DNA from: CAVZCC01 sp963773765
Lineage (GTDB): Bacteria; Actinomycetota; Acidimicrobiia; Acidimicrobiales; Microtrichaceae
NCBI GenBank assembly: GCA_963773765.1
Contig: CAVZCC010000001.1
Span: 930,001 to 994,000, forward strand
Length of the DNA stretch: 64,000 bases
Reading direction: 5' to 3'
The stretch's first letter is position 1. Every line of letters begins with the position of its first letter. Position numbers and translations under genes: made by a program. Below, piece by piece: positions 52,395 to 62,403 of this stretch. The notes beneath the pieces are model-generated. The model was not told the origin of the DNA, did not search any database, and worked only from the letters and a program-made list of their open reading frames with translations.

Positions 52395-53816
52395 GTGGGA
52401 ACCGGACCCCTGGACGTCGTGGTGGGCGCATTCATCGACGACGTCACCGGGGCGTTGGACGACGCCACCAGGAGCGTCGCCGGCGTGGACCGGACCCGGT
52501 TCCGTGACGACGTCACCACCGAGGCGTTCAACCTGACCACCGCGGTGATCGACGCCGACGAGCGCCACACCGACGAGGAGCTCAACGGGCTGATCGACGC
52601 CTTCGGCCCCCGCCTGGCCGACTCGCAGCTGCTGCTGGCCACCGCCGACCAGCTCCGCGGCAGCACCCTGGTGGCGGGCCGGCGCCGTTGGCTGGACCTG
52701 GACTCCGAGTTGTTCGGCATCCTGGTCGACGCCGACCGGCGCAACGGCACCCGCCTGGCCGACCGCTACTACGAACGGTCCCTGGACATCGCCCACGTGG
52801 TGGCGTCACTGGACGTCATGCCGGCCCGGGCCGAGCTGCAGGCCATCGCCGCGCTGCGGTCCAGGCTCCTGGCCGGGCTCCGGCGCCGGGACCCCGACGC
52901 CTCCCGGCTGCCGTCCGCCCCGCCGGAGTCGGCCACCGGCACGCCGTCGCCCTCGGCGCCGACGGCCGCCACCGCGGCGGACCAGCCGGCCCGGCCCCTG
53001 GAGGAGCTGCTGGCCGAGCTGGACGAGCTGGTGGGGCTGGACGCGGTCAAGGCCCGGGTCCACCTGGTGGCCGACTTCCTGAGGGTGCAGCAGCTCCGGG
53101 CCGAGCGTCACCTGCCGACGGTGGACACGTCGCACCACCTGGTGTTCACCGGCAACCCCGGCACCGGCAAGACCACCGTGGCCCGGCTGCTGGCCCAGAT
53201 CTACCGGACCCTGGGCGTGGTGGACCGGGGCCATCTGGTGGAGATGGACCGCTCCGCCCTGGTGGCGGGCTACGTGGGCCAGACCGCCCCCATGGTCACC
53301 GCGGTGTTCGACCGGGCCGACGAGGGGATGCTGTTCATCGACGAGGCCTACACGCTGGCCCGGGGCGGCGAGAACGACTTCGGGCGGGAGGCGATCGACC
53401 AGATCGTGAAGCTGATGGAGGACCGGCGCGACCGTGTGGTGCTGGTGGTGGCCGGCTACCCGGGCGAGATGGACGGGTTCCTCAACGCCAACCCCGGCCT
53501 GCGGTCGCGCTTCCCCACCGTCATCGACTTCCCCGACTACACCACCGACGAGCTGGTGCCGCATCGTCAACAGCATCGGGGCCAAGCAGCGCTACGAGCT
53601 CGACGCCCGCGGCGCGAGGCCAAGCTCCGCGCCGTGTTCGACGCCGCTCCCCGCACCAAGGGCTTCGGCAACGCCCGGGTGGCCCGCAACCTGTTCGAGG
53701 CCGCCATCAACCGCCACGCCGGCCGGGTCATGAAGCTGGCGGACCCGCCGTCGGAACAGGACCTCACCACCCTGGAGCCCGAGGACCTGCCCGACGCCGT
53801 CGAGGACGCCTCGTGA
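52395..53816 (+). CDS. CbxX/CfxQ-like AAA+ ATPase
   Basis: The protein of about 473 residues has an N-terminal helical domain with no known match, a Pro/Ser/Thr/Ala linker and a C-terminal AAA+ domain. Walker A is GNPGTGKTTVARLL near residue 254, Walker B MLFIDEAYTLARGG near 313, and pore loop GYVGQTAP. CbxX/CfxQ enzymes include RuBisCO activase and the EccA ATPase of type VII secretion, so a remodelling role is inferred. Two indels at about 53565 and 53620 cancel and scramble about 19 residues; the corrected text is DELVRIVNSIGAKQRYELDA. The stop overlaps the next gene. Confidence 0.87.
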   Translation: MGTGPLDVVVGAFIDDVTGALDDATRSVAGVDRTRFRDDVTTEAFNLTTAVIDADERHTDEELNGLIDAFGPRLADSQLLLATADQLRGSTLVAGRRRWLDLDSELFGILVDADRRNGTRLADRYYERSLDIAHVVASLDVMPARAELQAIAALRSRLLAGLRRRDPDASRLPSAPPESATGTPSPSAPTAATAADQPARPLEELLAELDELVGLDAVKARVHLVADFLRVQQLRAERHLPTVDTSHHLVFTGNPGTGKTTVARLLAQIYRTLGVVDRGHLVEMDRSALVAGYVGQTAPMVTAVFDRADEGMLFIDEAYTLARGGENDFGREAIDQIVKLMEDRRDRVVLVVAGYPGEMDGFLNANPGLRSRFPTVIDFPDYTTDELVPHRQQHRGQAALRARRPRREAKLRAVFDAAPRTKGFGNARVARNLFEAAINRHAGRVMKLADPPSEQDLTTLEPEDLPDAVEDAS

Positions 53817-54857
53817 AGCGCCTCGCGGCCGTGGTGGTCGCCGTCGGGCTGGTGGTGGGTGCCGTCCTCATCCGGGGCCGCATCGACGACGCCGGCGACG
53901 GGGGCGGGGGTGGTGGGGGTGACACCCTCCGCCTGGTCTGCGGCACCGACCTGGCCGCGGCCTGCGAGCTCCTGGCCGAACAGGACGACTCGATCGACGT
54001 GACGGTGCAGGACGAGGGCACCACCGCCGACCGCCTGTCCCTGGCCGAGACGGAGGAGGCCGGGTTCGACGCCTGGCTCACCGCCGGGCCGTGGCCCGCC
54101 GTGGTGGCCGACAACCGCGGCCAGGCCGGCGCGGAGCCGGCGGTGCTGGGCAAGGCGTCGGACGTGCTGGCCCGCTCGCCCGCCACCATCGTGGCCCTGG
54201 ACGACCGGGCCGCGGCGCTCGCGGCCTCCTGTGGAGCGGCGGTGACGTGGGCCTGCATCGGCGGGGTCGCGGGACTGCCGTGGACCCAGGCCGGCGGCCA
54301 GGCCGCCTGGGGTGCGGTCAAGCCCGGGCTCCAGCCGCCCGGCAGCGGCGCCGGCCTGGTGGCGCTGTCCCAGGCCGTGTCCTCCGAGGTGGGCACGACC
54401 TCCTACGCGTCCAACGACTTCGAGGACCCCACCGTGTCCGCCTGGTTCGACCAGCTCGTGGGCCAGGCCAAGCGGAACCGCAGCCCGGGCCAGACGCCGC
54501 TGCAGCGCTTCCTGGTCCTGCCCGCCACGCTACGGCGCGGTCGGGTCGCTGGAGGCCGAGTCGGGCCCGTCGGTGGCCAAGGCCGCCAACCGGTCGGACC
54601 TGCAGGTCATCTACCCTGAACCCGTTGCCACCGCAGACGTCGCGCTGGCACCGGCAGCCGGGACGGAGGTGGCGGACGTGGTGGACCGGATCGGAGCCGA
54701 GCGGTTGTCCGACGCCCTCGCCGCCACCGGCTGGCGGGTGTCCGGCCGCGACCCGGCACCCGGTGTGGGCGGCGGCCCCGCCCTGCCGGACGGGGCCGGA
54801 CTGCCCGGCCCGGGCGTGCTGCAGTTCCTCCGCGATCGTTGGGAGCAGGTGCCGTGA
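53813..54857 (+). CDS. Membrane-anchored substrate-binding-like protein, one frameshift
   Basis: The protein of about 348 residues has an N-terminal membrane segment and a Gly-rich hinge, then a solute-binding-like fold (LRLVCGTDLAAACELLAEQDDSIDVTVQDEG, GFDAWLTAGPWPAVVADN, LGKASDVLARSPATIVALDDRAAAL). GTG 53813 overlaps the AAA+ stop (GTGA). An extra C at about 54530 shifts the frame after FLVLPAT; the corrected tail ends LQFLRDRWEQVP and overlaps the VWA gene by 4 bp. It may be a substrate or adaptor for the AAA+ protein; this is inference. Confidence 0.65.
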
Positions 54858-56721
54858 ACCGCGTGACCGTTCGACTGGGTGCCGCCCTGGCGGTGCTCGC
54901 CATCGTGGCCGCGGCGCGTGCTCGTCCGGCGATGACAGCTCCTCGCCGGACAACGACCTCGACGATCCCCGCCGCGGCGAGTGCATCACCGTGGACGCGG
55001 CGGTGAGCTCCGAGAAGATCGAGCTGCTGGGCGACCTGGCCGAGTCGTTCAACGACTCGACGGCGCCACGGTCGACGGCGAAGTGCGTCTACGTCGAGGT
55101 GCAGACGAAGGCCTCCGGCGCGGCCACCACCGCGCTGGCCGAGGGGTGGGACGAGGCCGACGGACGGCCCCGAGCCCGTCATCTGGTCGCCCGGCCGTCC
55201 AGTGCCTGGGGCCACGATCCTGAACCAGCGCCTGGCCGAGCCGAGGGCAAGCCGGCCGATGGCGCCCGAGGACCCGACGCCGTTCATGCTCACGCCGCTG
55301 GTGATCGCCATGCCGAAGCCGATGGCCGACGGCGCTCGGCTACCCGGACAAGCCGATCGGCTGGAACGACATCCTGCACGCTGGCCACGCTCCGACACCG
55401 GGTGGGCCGACTACGGCCACCCGGAGTGGGGCCAGTTCAAGCTGGGCAAGACCAACCCCAACTACTCCACCTCGCGGCCTGTCCGCGCTGATCGCCCAGA
55501 CCTACGCCGCCACCGGCAAGACCACCGGGCTGTCCTCGGAGGACCTCGACAACCCGGCCGTGGTGCAGTACGGCACCGGACATCGAGTCCGTCGGTGGTG
55601 CACTACGGCGACATCACCATGACCTTCCTCAACAACTGGTTCCGGGCCGACCGACGGGGCACGGCGCTCACCTACGCCTCGCGCCGTGGCCGTCGAGGAG
55701 AAGTCGGTCATCGACTACAACCGCGGCAACCCCGACGGCGTGCTCGGACCAGGGCGAGGAGCCCCGCAAGCCCCGCATCCCGCTGGTGGCGATCTACCCG
55801 ACCGAGGGCACGCTCTACTCGGACAACCCGTTCTTCATCCTCGACGCCGACTGGGTCACGCCGACCAGCAGCGCGCGGCCGCGGAGCAGTTCCAGGCGTT
55901 CGTCCAGCGAGCCGGAGAACCAGGAGAAGGTCCTGGAGTACGGCTTCCGCCCCGGCAACCCCGAGGTGCACGGTCGGCGCCCCGATCGCCGCGACCAACG
56001 GCGTCGACCCGAACCAGCCCCAGACGCTGCTCGAGGTGCCGAGCCGGCGAGGTGATGATCGACCTGCTCGACACGTGGGCGCCAGCAGCGCAAGGGCGCC
56101 CGGGTGATGATGGTGCTCGACGTGTCCGGCTCGATGGGCGAGCCGGCCGACCCCGAGCGACCCGGCGGGCCCGACCAAGCTCGACCTGGCCAAGCAGGCC
56201 GTGATCGAGCGGCCTGGACCAGTTCAAGGCCGAGGACCAGGTCGGCCTGCGCATCTTCACCACCGACCTGACGACGACGGCGCCGACGTTACCTGGACCT
56301 GAGCCCGGTCGAGCCGATCGGGCCCAACCGGGAGACGCTCGCGCAGCCAGGTCGACTCCCTGTCGCCGCTCAACGGCACGCCGCTGTACGACGTGACCCA
56401 GGAGTCGCTACGACACCATGCTCGCCAGCTACGACCCGTCGCTCATCAACGCCGTGATCGTGCTGACCGACGGCATGAACGACGACGGCGACCCCGGACG
56501 ACGACCGCAAGCAGCTCGAGGAGCTGCTGGCCGACGGTCAAGTCGCAACAGCGACGGCGAGAACGCCAAGCCGGTGCGCATCTTCACCATCGCCTACGGC
56601 AGCGGCACCGACCCGACGGAGCTGCGGCGGATCGCCGAGGCCTCCAACGCCACCGCCTACCAGGCCAGCGACGCCAACGACCATCAACGAGGTGTTCGCC
56701 GCCGTCGTCAGCAACTTCTAG
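54854..56721 (+). CDS. Substrate-binding and VWA-domain lipoprotein, heavily frameshifted
   Basis: After correcting about 25 single-base indels the frame gives a lipoprotein signal, a substrate-binding domain (SSEKIELLGDLAESFND, WADYGHPEWGQFKLGKTNPNYST, VVHYGDITMTFLNNW) and a C-terminal VWA domain. The VWA MIDAS is VMMVLDVSGSMGEP with later VIVLTDGMNDDGDP and IFTIAYGSGTDPTELRRIAEAS. This combination is a recognised actinobacterial type. The MIDAS is intact, so metal-dependent adhesion is possible. It probably sits on the outer face of the membrane. The stop is TAG 56719. Confidence 0.85.
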
Positions 56722-56799
56722 CCGCGTGCGCCCCCTCCCGGGACACGGCCCGGAGCCGGGTCCGGGGAACCGGCCGGGATCTGCAAGCCTGTGGGGGCC

Positions 56800-57645
56800 A
56801 TGTCCTCGTTCCGTGACCGTTTCCTGACCCCGAAGGTGGCCCGCACGGTCACCTCGCCGTCGGCGATCGTGGCCACCGGCGCGGGAGCGGCGGTGGCCAT
56901 CCTGGTCGGCCTGGGACCGATCGGTGCGGTGGTGCTGGGAGCCGGCGCCTACGCCGCACGCGTGCTGGCCGCGGTGCCCCGGTCCCCGTCCCGGCCCGGC
57001 ATCTCGCCCCGCACCCTGGGCGAGCCGTGGCGGCCCCTGATCGAGGACGTGCTCGACGCCCGCCGCCGGTACGACCAGGCACTCGAGGGCGTCCGGACCG
57101 GGCCGTTGCGGGACCGACTGGGCCAGGTGGGCGACCGCCTGGACACCGCGGTGGACGAGGCGTGGCGCATCGCGCAGCGCCGGCAACACGCTGTCCCAGG
57201 GCCGCCGCCGGATCGACACCGACGGGATCCGCCGGGACCTGGAGGCGGCGACGTCCGCCGCGGCGGCGCAGCACCGGAGCGCTCCGAGCAGACGGTCGCA
57301 GGCCATCCAGGCCCAGCTGGCCTCCGCCGACCGCCTGGACCGCACCATCTACGACACCTACGACCGCCTCCGGCTGCTGGACGCCCGCATCGACGAGACC
57401 GTGACCCGCACGGTCGAGCTGTCGGTCACCCAGTCCGACGTCGTCGGACCTGGCCGGCCTGGACACCGAGGTGGAGTCGATCGTCCAGCGACATGGAGGC
57501 CCTGCGCCAGGCGGTGGAGGAGACCGACGGCACCCCGCACCTGCCGGCGATGGCCGACCTGCCGGAACCGACCGACGGGGCCGATGCGGCCGACCGCAGC
57601 GACCCCTCCCCCGGCGGGAGCACCGCGTCGGGGGGAACGCCGTGA
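56800..57645 (+). CDS. Uncharacterised actinobacterial membrane protein, frameshifted
   Basis: The protein of about 281 residues has a short basic start, a hydrophobic hairpin of about residues 20-53 (SAIVATGAGAAVAILVGLGPIGAVVLGAGAYAARVLAAVP) and a helical C-terminus (YDQALEGVRTGPLRDRLGQVGDRLDTAVDEAWRIAQRG, DRLRLLDARIDETVTRTVELSVTQSDV). I do not know a function. It lies in the same order between VWA and murJ genes that I recall in other actinomycetes. Frameshifts occur near 57180, 57439 and 57489. GTG of murJ overlaps its stop. Confidence 0.6.
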   Translation: MSSFRDRFLTPKVARTVTSPSAIVATGAGAAVAILVGLGPIGAVVLGAGAYAARVLAAVPRSPSRPGISPRTLGEPWRPLIEDVLDARRRYDQALEGVRTGPLRDRLGQVGDRLDTAVDEAWRIAQRRQHAVPGPPPDRHRRDPPGPGGGDVRRGGAAPERSEQTVAGHPGPAGLRRPPGPHHLRHLRPPPAAGRPHRRDRDPHGRAVGHPVRRRRTWPAWTPRWSRSSSDMEALRQAVEETDGTPHLPAMADLPEPTDGADAADRSDPSPGGSTASGGTP

Positions 57646-59540
57646 CCGGCGGGCGTCGCGAGGATCCTGCCGTGGTCGGTGCCGACGACGAGGGCGCAGG
57701 ACGCTGGGACGACGACTGGGACGACGACTGGGAGGAGGGCTGGGACGGCGAGTGGGAGGACGACGCCGCCCTGGAGGACGCCCTGGCCTACCAGTCCGCG
57801 GCCATGGACGAGACGGCGCTCGTCGAGGGCGGCGGGGACGACGGCGCCGACGAGGGCGGCGGACCGGCGGACGGTGCGGGCGGGCGGCGGGGACGCAGCC
57901 TCCTGCGGGCCAGCGCCCTGCCCGCGGTCGGCACCACGCTGTCCCGGGTCACGGGGCTCATCCGGGTGGGCGCCCTCACCGCCGCCCTGGGCCTCACCAC
58001 CGTCGCCGACGTCTACAACCTGGCCAACACCACGCCGAACATCCTCTACGAGCTGGTCATCGGCGGCGTGCTGTCCTCCACGCTGGTCCCGCTGTTCGTC
58101 GCACGCCACGACGACAAGGATCGACGACAGGACGACGTCGGCTCGGTCATCGTCACCGTCTCGTTCGTCGCCATCGTCGTGCCTGACCATCATCGGCGGT
58201 GCTGCTGGCGCCATGGATCAACCGGCTGTTCGCCCTCTCGCTCGACGGGGCGGCCGAGGAGCCCAGCAGGCGGCGCTCGGCGACGACTTCCTGATCCTGC
58301 TGCTGCCCGCAGATCTTCTTCTACGGGATGACGACGCTGGGCACCGCGCGTGCTGCACGCCACGCGCCGGTTCGCCGCGCCCGCCTTCGCCCCGGTCCTG
58401 ACCAACCTCGTCATCTCGGCCGCGGCGCTGGCCGCCGTGCTACTGGTCATCCTCGGCGACGACGGCCCCAGCTCCATGGCGCACGGTCTAGGTGCTGGGC
58501 CTGGGCACCACCGCCGGGCGTCGCTGCCATGGCCATCGCGCATGGTCCCGTACCTGCGACGCTCCGGCATCGAGCCTGCAGTGGCGGTTCCAGCCCCGCC
58601 ACCCGGCGGTGCGCTCCGTGCTGCGGCTGTCGGGATGGACCATCGGGTTCGCCGTGGCCAACCAGATCGCACTCCTGATCATCGTGCTGACCCTCGCCCG
58701 GGGCCGGAGGCGGGCACGGTGTCGGCCTACCAGTACGCCTTCATCTTCTTCCAGCTCCCCTACGGCCTGATCGCGGTGTCGCTCATGACCGCGGTGCTGC
58801 CGGAGCTGGCCGAGGCCGCGGCGCGACCAGGACCACCAGGCTGTTCGCCGAACGGTTCCGCGAGGGCCTGGCCTGTTGCTCACCTTCATGCTCCCCGCCG
58901 CCGGCGGCGTTCCTGTTCATCGGCCGGCCGCTCATCGAGCTGCTCCTGCAGCGGGGCGAGTTCGACGCCGAGGCCACCACGCGCACGACCTCGGAGATGC
59001 TCGCCGGGCTTCAGCCTCGGCCTGCCGGCCTTCGCCGTGTTCCTCTACTGCGTGCGGGCGTTCCACGCCCGCCGCAACACCCGCACGCCGTTCTACCTGA
59101 ACCTGTTCGAGAACGTGCTCAACGTGGTCACTGGTCGTGCCGCTGGTCGCCGCTGTTCGACCGCGACCGGGCCTCTCGCTGGCCTACTCGATCGCCTACT
59201 GGGTGGCATCGCCGTGCGGCGCTGGTGATGCTCAACCGCCAGGTCGGCCGGACCTGCTCCAGTGGCCGTGGCTGCGTCCCGCTGCTCGCGAGTCCGTGGG
59301 CGTCGGCGTCGTGGTGCTGGTGGCGCTGTTCGCCACGGCTTCACCGTCGCTGCGGCCAGCGTCGGAGGACCGGCCGTGCTGTGCGCAGATCCTGGTGGCC
59401 GTCGCGCGTCGGCCCTGGCCGTGTTCGTCGCCGGCCGACGTTCCTGGCTCGAGCCCCGTGGCGTTCGAGCCCGCGATCCGGCGCGGCCTCCGACGAGGCG
59501 GAGCCCGTCCGACGGCGCGCCGCGACCACTGGCCGGCTAG
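57642..59540 (+). CDS. murJ: Lipid II flippase MurJ, many frameshifts
   Basis: MurJ flips the peptidoglycan precursor lipid II across the membrane. The corrected frame has a long acidic N-terminal extension with a Trp-rich repeat (residues 22-41). The MurJ core follows (ASALPAVGTTLSRVTGLIRV, DVYNLANTTPNILYELVIGGVLSSTLVPLFV, FIFFQLPYGLIAVSLMTAVLPELAEAAAR, RGEFDAEATTRTSEMLAGFSLGLPAFAVFLYCVRAFHARRNTRTPFYLNL). At least ten indels break it; all conserved blocks are present in order. The exact stop is uncertain, with TAG 59538 used here. GTG 57642 overlaps the preceding gene. Confidence 0.88.
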
Positions 59541-59569
59541 GCTCCGCCGCCATGTGGCAAGTCGCATGA
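59538..59569 (+). promoter_or_regulatory. -10 box and five-codon leader ORF before pspA
   Basis: TAGGCT (59538-59543) lies 8 nt before ATG 59552, which opens MWQVA and a TGA that overlaps the pspA ATG as ATGA. The spacing is that of leaderless starts elsewhere here, so ribosomes may load on the short ORF and couple to pspA. Confidence 0.35.
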
Positions 59570-60395
59570 AGAAGTGGTGGAAGTACATGGGGGCCAAGGT
59601 CACCAGCGTCTTCAACGAGAAGGCGGACCCGAAGATCCAGCTGGAGCAGGCCATCACCGAGGCCCAGGAGCAGCACCGCCGGCTCAAGGAGCAGGCGGCG
59701 AACGTCATCGCCAACCAGAAGCAGACCGAGATGCGTCTGGAACGCGACGATGGACGAGCTGGAGAAGCTCAACCGCAACGCCCAGCAGGCCGTGATCATG
59801 GCCGACGAGGCGGCCAAGCGCGGGCGACACGGCCAAGGCGGCCGAGTACACCTCCGCGGCCGAGGCGTTCGCCAACCAGCTGATCGCCAAGGAGGCCGAG
59901 GTCGAGAACCTCAAGACGCTGTCGCTGCAGTCCACCCAGGCCGCGGACCAGGCCAAGACCGCGGTCAACCAGAACGCCCGGCTCCTGCAGCAGAAGCTGG
60001 CCGAGAAGCAGAAGCTGCTGAGCCAGCTCGACCAGGCGAAGATGGCACGAGCAGATGAACACGGCGATGTCCTCGCTGACCGAGACCGTCGGCGAGCGAC
60101 GTCCCGACGCTGGACGAGGTGCGCGAGAAGATCGAGACCCGCTACGCCAAGGCCAAGGGCATGTCCGAGATCCAGGGCATGTCGGTCGAGTCGAAGATGC
60201 TCGAGGTCGAGCAGGCCTCGGTCAACGTCGAGGCCCAGGCCCGCCTGTCGCGAGATCCGCTCCAAGCTCGGCATCGAGGAGGCGCCCGCCGCCGCCCCGG
60301 CCCCGCAGCCCGCCACGGCGACCCAACCCGCCACCTCGCCGGCCCAGGACGCCGCACCGGCCGGGCCGCCCGCCGACGCGCCGACGGAGGGCTGA
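59566..60395 (+). CDS. PspA/IM30-family envelope stress protein, frameshifted
   Basis: The protein of about 275 residues begins MKKWWKYMGAKVTSVFNEKADPKIQLEQAITEAQEQHRRLKEQAANVIANQKQTEMRL, the long coiled coil of PspA/IM30, and ends in a Pro/Ala tail. PspA proteins bind stressed membranes and protect them. Single-base insertions near 59746, 59822, 60048, 60100 and 60252 are corrected by context, for example ERTMDELEKLNRNAQQAV and LSEIRSKLGIEEA. ATG 59566 is the first good start. It is the last gene of the block. Confidence 0.9.
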
Positions 60396-60745
60396 TCGGC
60401 ACCGCCCGACCTCGTGACGCCTACCCGTACCTGGCGCGGTGGAACACCATGAGTTCGGTGGTTGGCGGGCGGACCGAGTGCCGTGTCAGACAACGTTCGG
60501 GGTGTCCCCTACCGGCACATGGAGGACACCCAGATCGTCCGCGGAATCGCCTCGATCGCCATGGAGCGCCGAACTTGTATCCAGAGGACCATTCGGCGGT
60601 CGCTGAGCTACAAGTTCCGCTGTGATGCGCCCCCGAACGCCGGGATGACGACGCTCGCGATCGGCGCCCCGCTGCGCGTCACTCGGCCCAGCGGCTCTGC
60701 GGACGCACCTCGAGGCACAACGAGATCGGCGCCTACGCTCCGACC
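60396..60745. other. Gene-free interval with a 9-bp inverted repeat
   Basis: No convincing gene is seen in these 350 bp. GAACTTGTA (60571-60579) and TACAAGTTC (60609-60617) form a perfect inverted repeat around 29 bp. The GC content is visibly lower than in the flanks. The right end holds the promoter of the VOC gene. The first of two 17-bp direct repeats is at 60628-60644. Confidence 0.5.
60734..60739 (+). promoter_or_regulatory. -10 box of leaderless VOC gene
   Basis: TACGCT ends 6 nt before ATG 60746; no ribosome-binding site is present. Confidence 0.45.
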
Positions 60746-61180
60746 ATGGAGCAGCGAATCAGCCTCATCACCCTCGGGGTGAGCGACATCGAACGCTCGC
60801 GTCACTTCTACGAGGCGCTTGGCTGGGACGGTCAGCAGGTGGAGGAGACGGTGTTCTTCCAGGCCGGTGGCCAGGCGGTCGTTCTCTGGGGCCGGCAGAA
60901 GCTGGCTGCTGACGCCGGGCTCGTCGATGACGGATCACGCTTCGGTGGGATCGTTCTCGCGGACAATGTCCGATCACGGCTTGAGGTCGACGAAGTGATC
61001 GACCTTGCGGCGTCGGCCGGTGCGACGATCACCCGACCCCCGAGCGACACGTTCTACGGCGGGTACGCAGGCTTCTTCCGCGATCTCGACGGCCACGTCT
61101 GGGAGGTTGCGTTCAACCCTGGCTTCCCGCTCGACGAACTCGGGAACCTCACGGTGCCGGCTCTGGGCGACTCGTCCTGA
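60746..61180 (+). CDS. VOC-family protein in a lower-GC island
   Basis: The 144-residue protein reads ISLITLGVSDIERSRHFYEALGWDGQQVEETVFFQAGGQAVVLWG, then GFFRDLDGHVWEVAFNPGF, a two-module VOC/glyoxalase-like fold. Codons use more third-position A and T (for example CTT, GTT, CGT, GAT) than neighbouring genes. The frame is intact although genes on both sides carry an indel every 50-100 bp. Its promoter fits the local leaderless pattern. Horizontal acquisition is plausible; the ligand is unknown. Confidence 0.8.
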   Translation: MEQRISLITLGVSDIERSRHFYEALGWDGQQVEETVFFQAGGQAVVLWGRQKLAADAGLVDDGSRFGGIVLADNVRSRLEVDEVIDLAASAGATITRPPSDTFYGGYAGFFRDLDGHVWEVAFNPGFPLDELGNLTVPALGDSS

Positions 61181-61279
61181 TCCGGCGACGGTGCGACCGG
61201 GCGTCCTCTATCGCACCGCCCCCGAACGCCGGGGCGGCGACGGCCCCCTTGGTCCGGGCGAACGTCCACGGACGCGGCA

Positions 61280-62403
61280 CTAGCCCGGGAGCACCACCAG
61301 GTCGTCGCGGTGCACGACCTCGCCCGCACCCGTCGGACAGCTCGACTGGAGCGCCGGCCGGCCATCGCGGCGCAGCGATGCCGCATCGACCTTGGCCAGG
61401 CCCTTGGCCACCACGGCGCCGGCCCGCGTCGCACGATCTCCACCGCGTCGTCGGCCGGCGAACGCTGCCCCGTGCCTCGACCACACCGGCGGCCAGCAGC
61501 GACCGCCCGCCGGCGTGACAGGGCCCGCACCGCGCCGTCGTCGACCACGATCCGGCCCTCGGGCCGGCAGGGCGAAGGCGATCCAGAGCTTGCGGGCGGT
61601 CAGGCGCCGGTCCCGGGGCAGCACGATGGTGCCGACCCCGGCCACGCCGTCCACGGCGTCCAGCCAGCACGTCGGGCCGGTCGGCCGCCGCGATCACGGC
61701 CCGCACCCCGGACCACGACGCCATCTTGGCCGCGGCCAGCTTGGACGCCATGCCGCCGCTGCCCCGATCGCTGCCCGCACCGCCCGGCCAGCGCCTCCAG
61801 CTCGTGGTCGATCTCGACGATCTCCTCGATCAGCGACGCGTCGGCCACGAACCGGGGGTCGGCGTCCATCAGCCCGGGCGCATCGGTGAGCAGCACCAGC
61901 AGGTCCGCGCCCACCAGCTGGGCCACCAGCGCCGCGATGCGGTCGTTGTCGCCGAAGCGGATCTCGTCGTCGGCGACGGCGTCGTTCTCGTTCACCACCG
62001 GCACCACGCCCAGCTCGAGCAGCCGGTCGAGGGTGCCCCGGGCCTGCAGGTACTGCGGCGCGCACCATGAAGTCGAGCGGGGCCAGCAGCACCTGGCCGG
62101 CGACCAGGTCGGTGGTCGCCCAGGCGACTCGTTCCAGGTCTGCATCAGCCGGGCCTGGCCGACCGCCGAGACCGCCTGCAGCGTGCGGGCGTCACGGGGC
62201 CGCGCGCTCACCGGGCCAGCCGAGCGCGGGCAGGCCCGAGCGCCACCGCGCCCGAGGAGACCACGCACGACCTCGTGTCCCACGGGCGCGGAGCCCGGCG
62301 ACCTCGTCGGCGGCCTTGGCCACCGCGCCGACGTCGATCACACCGTCTGCGTCGGTCAGGCTGGACGTGCCGATCTTGGCGACACCCTCACGCGCACCCT
62401 CAC
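61280..62403 (-). CDS. proB: Glutamate 5-kinase, heavily frameshifted
   Basis: ProB phosphorylates glutamate in the first step of proline synthesis. The corrected frame (about 370 codons, normal for the family) has AKIGTSSLTDADGVID at the start, VPVVNENDAVADDEIRFGDNDRIAALVAQLVGADLLVLLTDAPGLMDADPR in the kinase core and a C-terminal PUA domain (VLPRDRRLTARKLWIAFAL, AKVDAASLRRDGRPA). At least ten indels break it. GTG 62403 overlaps the obg stop by 4 bp, the usual obg-proB coupling. It converges on the VOC island. Confidence 0.9.

Larger units (their letters stand above)
60628..61233. repeat. 17-bp direct repeats flanking the VOC gene
   Basis: CGCCCCCGAACGCCGGG occurs at 60628-60644 and again at 61217-61233, in the same orientation, with the VOC gene and its promoter between. 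The arrangement suggests a target duplication or a recombination footprint around a 0.6-kb insert. Confidence 0.6.

Noticed and set aside
60571..60617. Phage or integron attachment site
   Set aside because: The 9-bp inverted repeat has no nearby integrase, and no attC-like R/L box pattern was seen.
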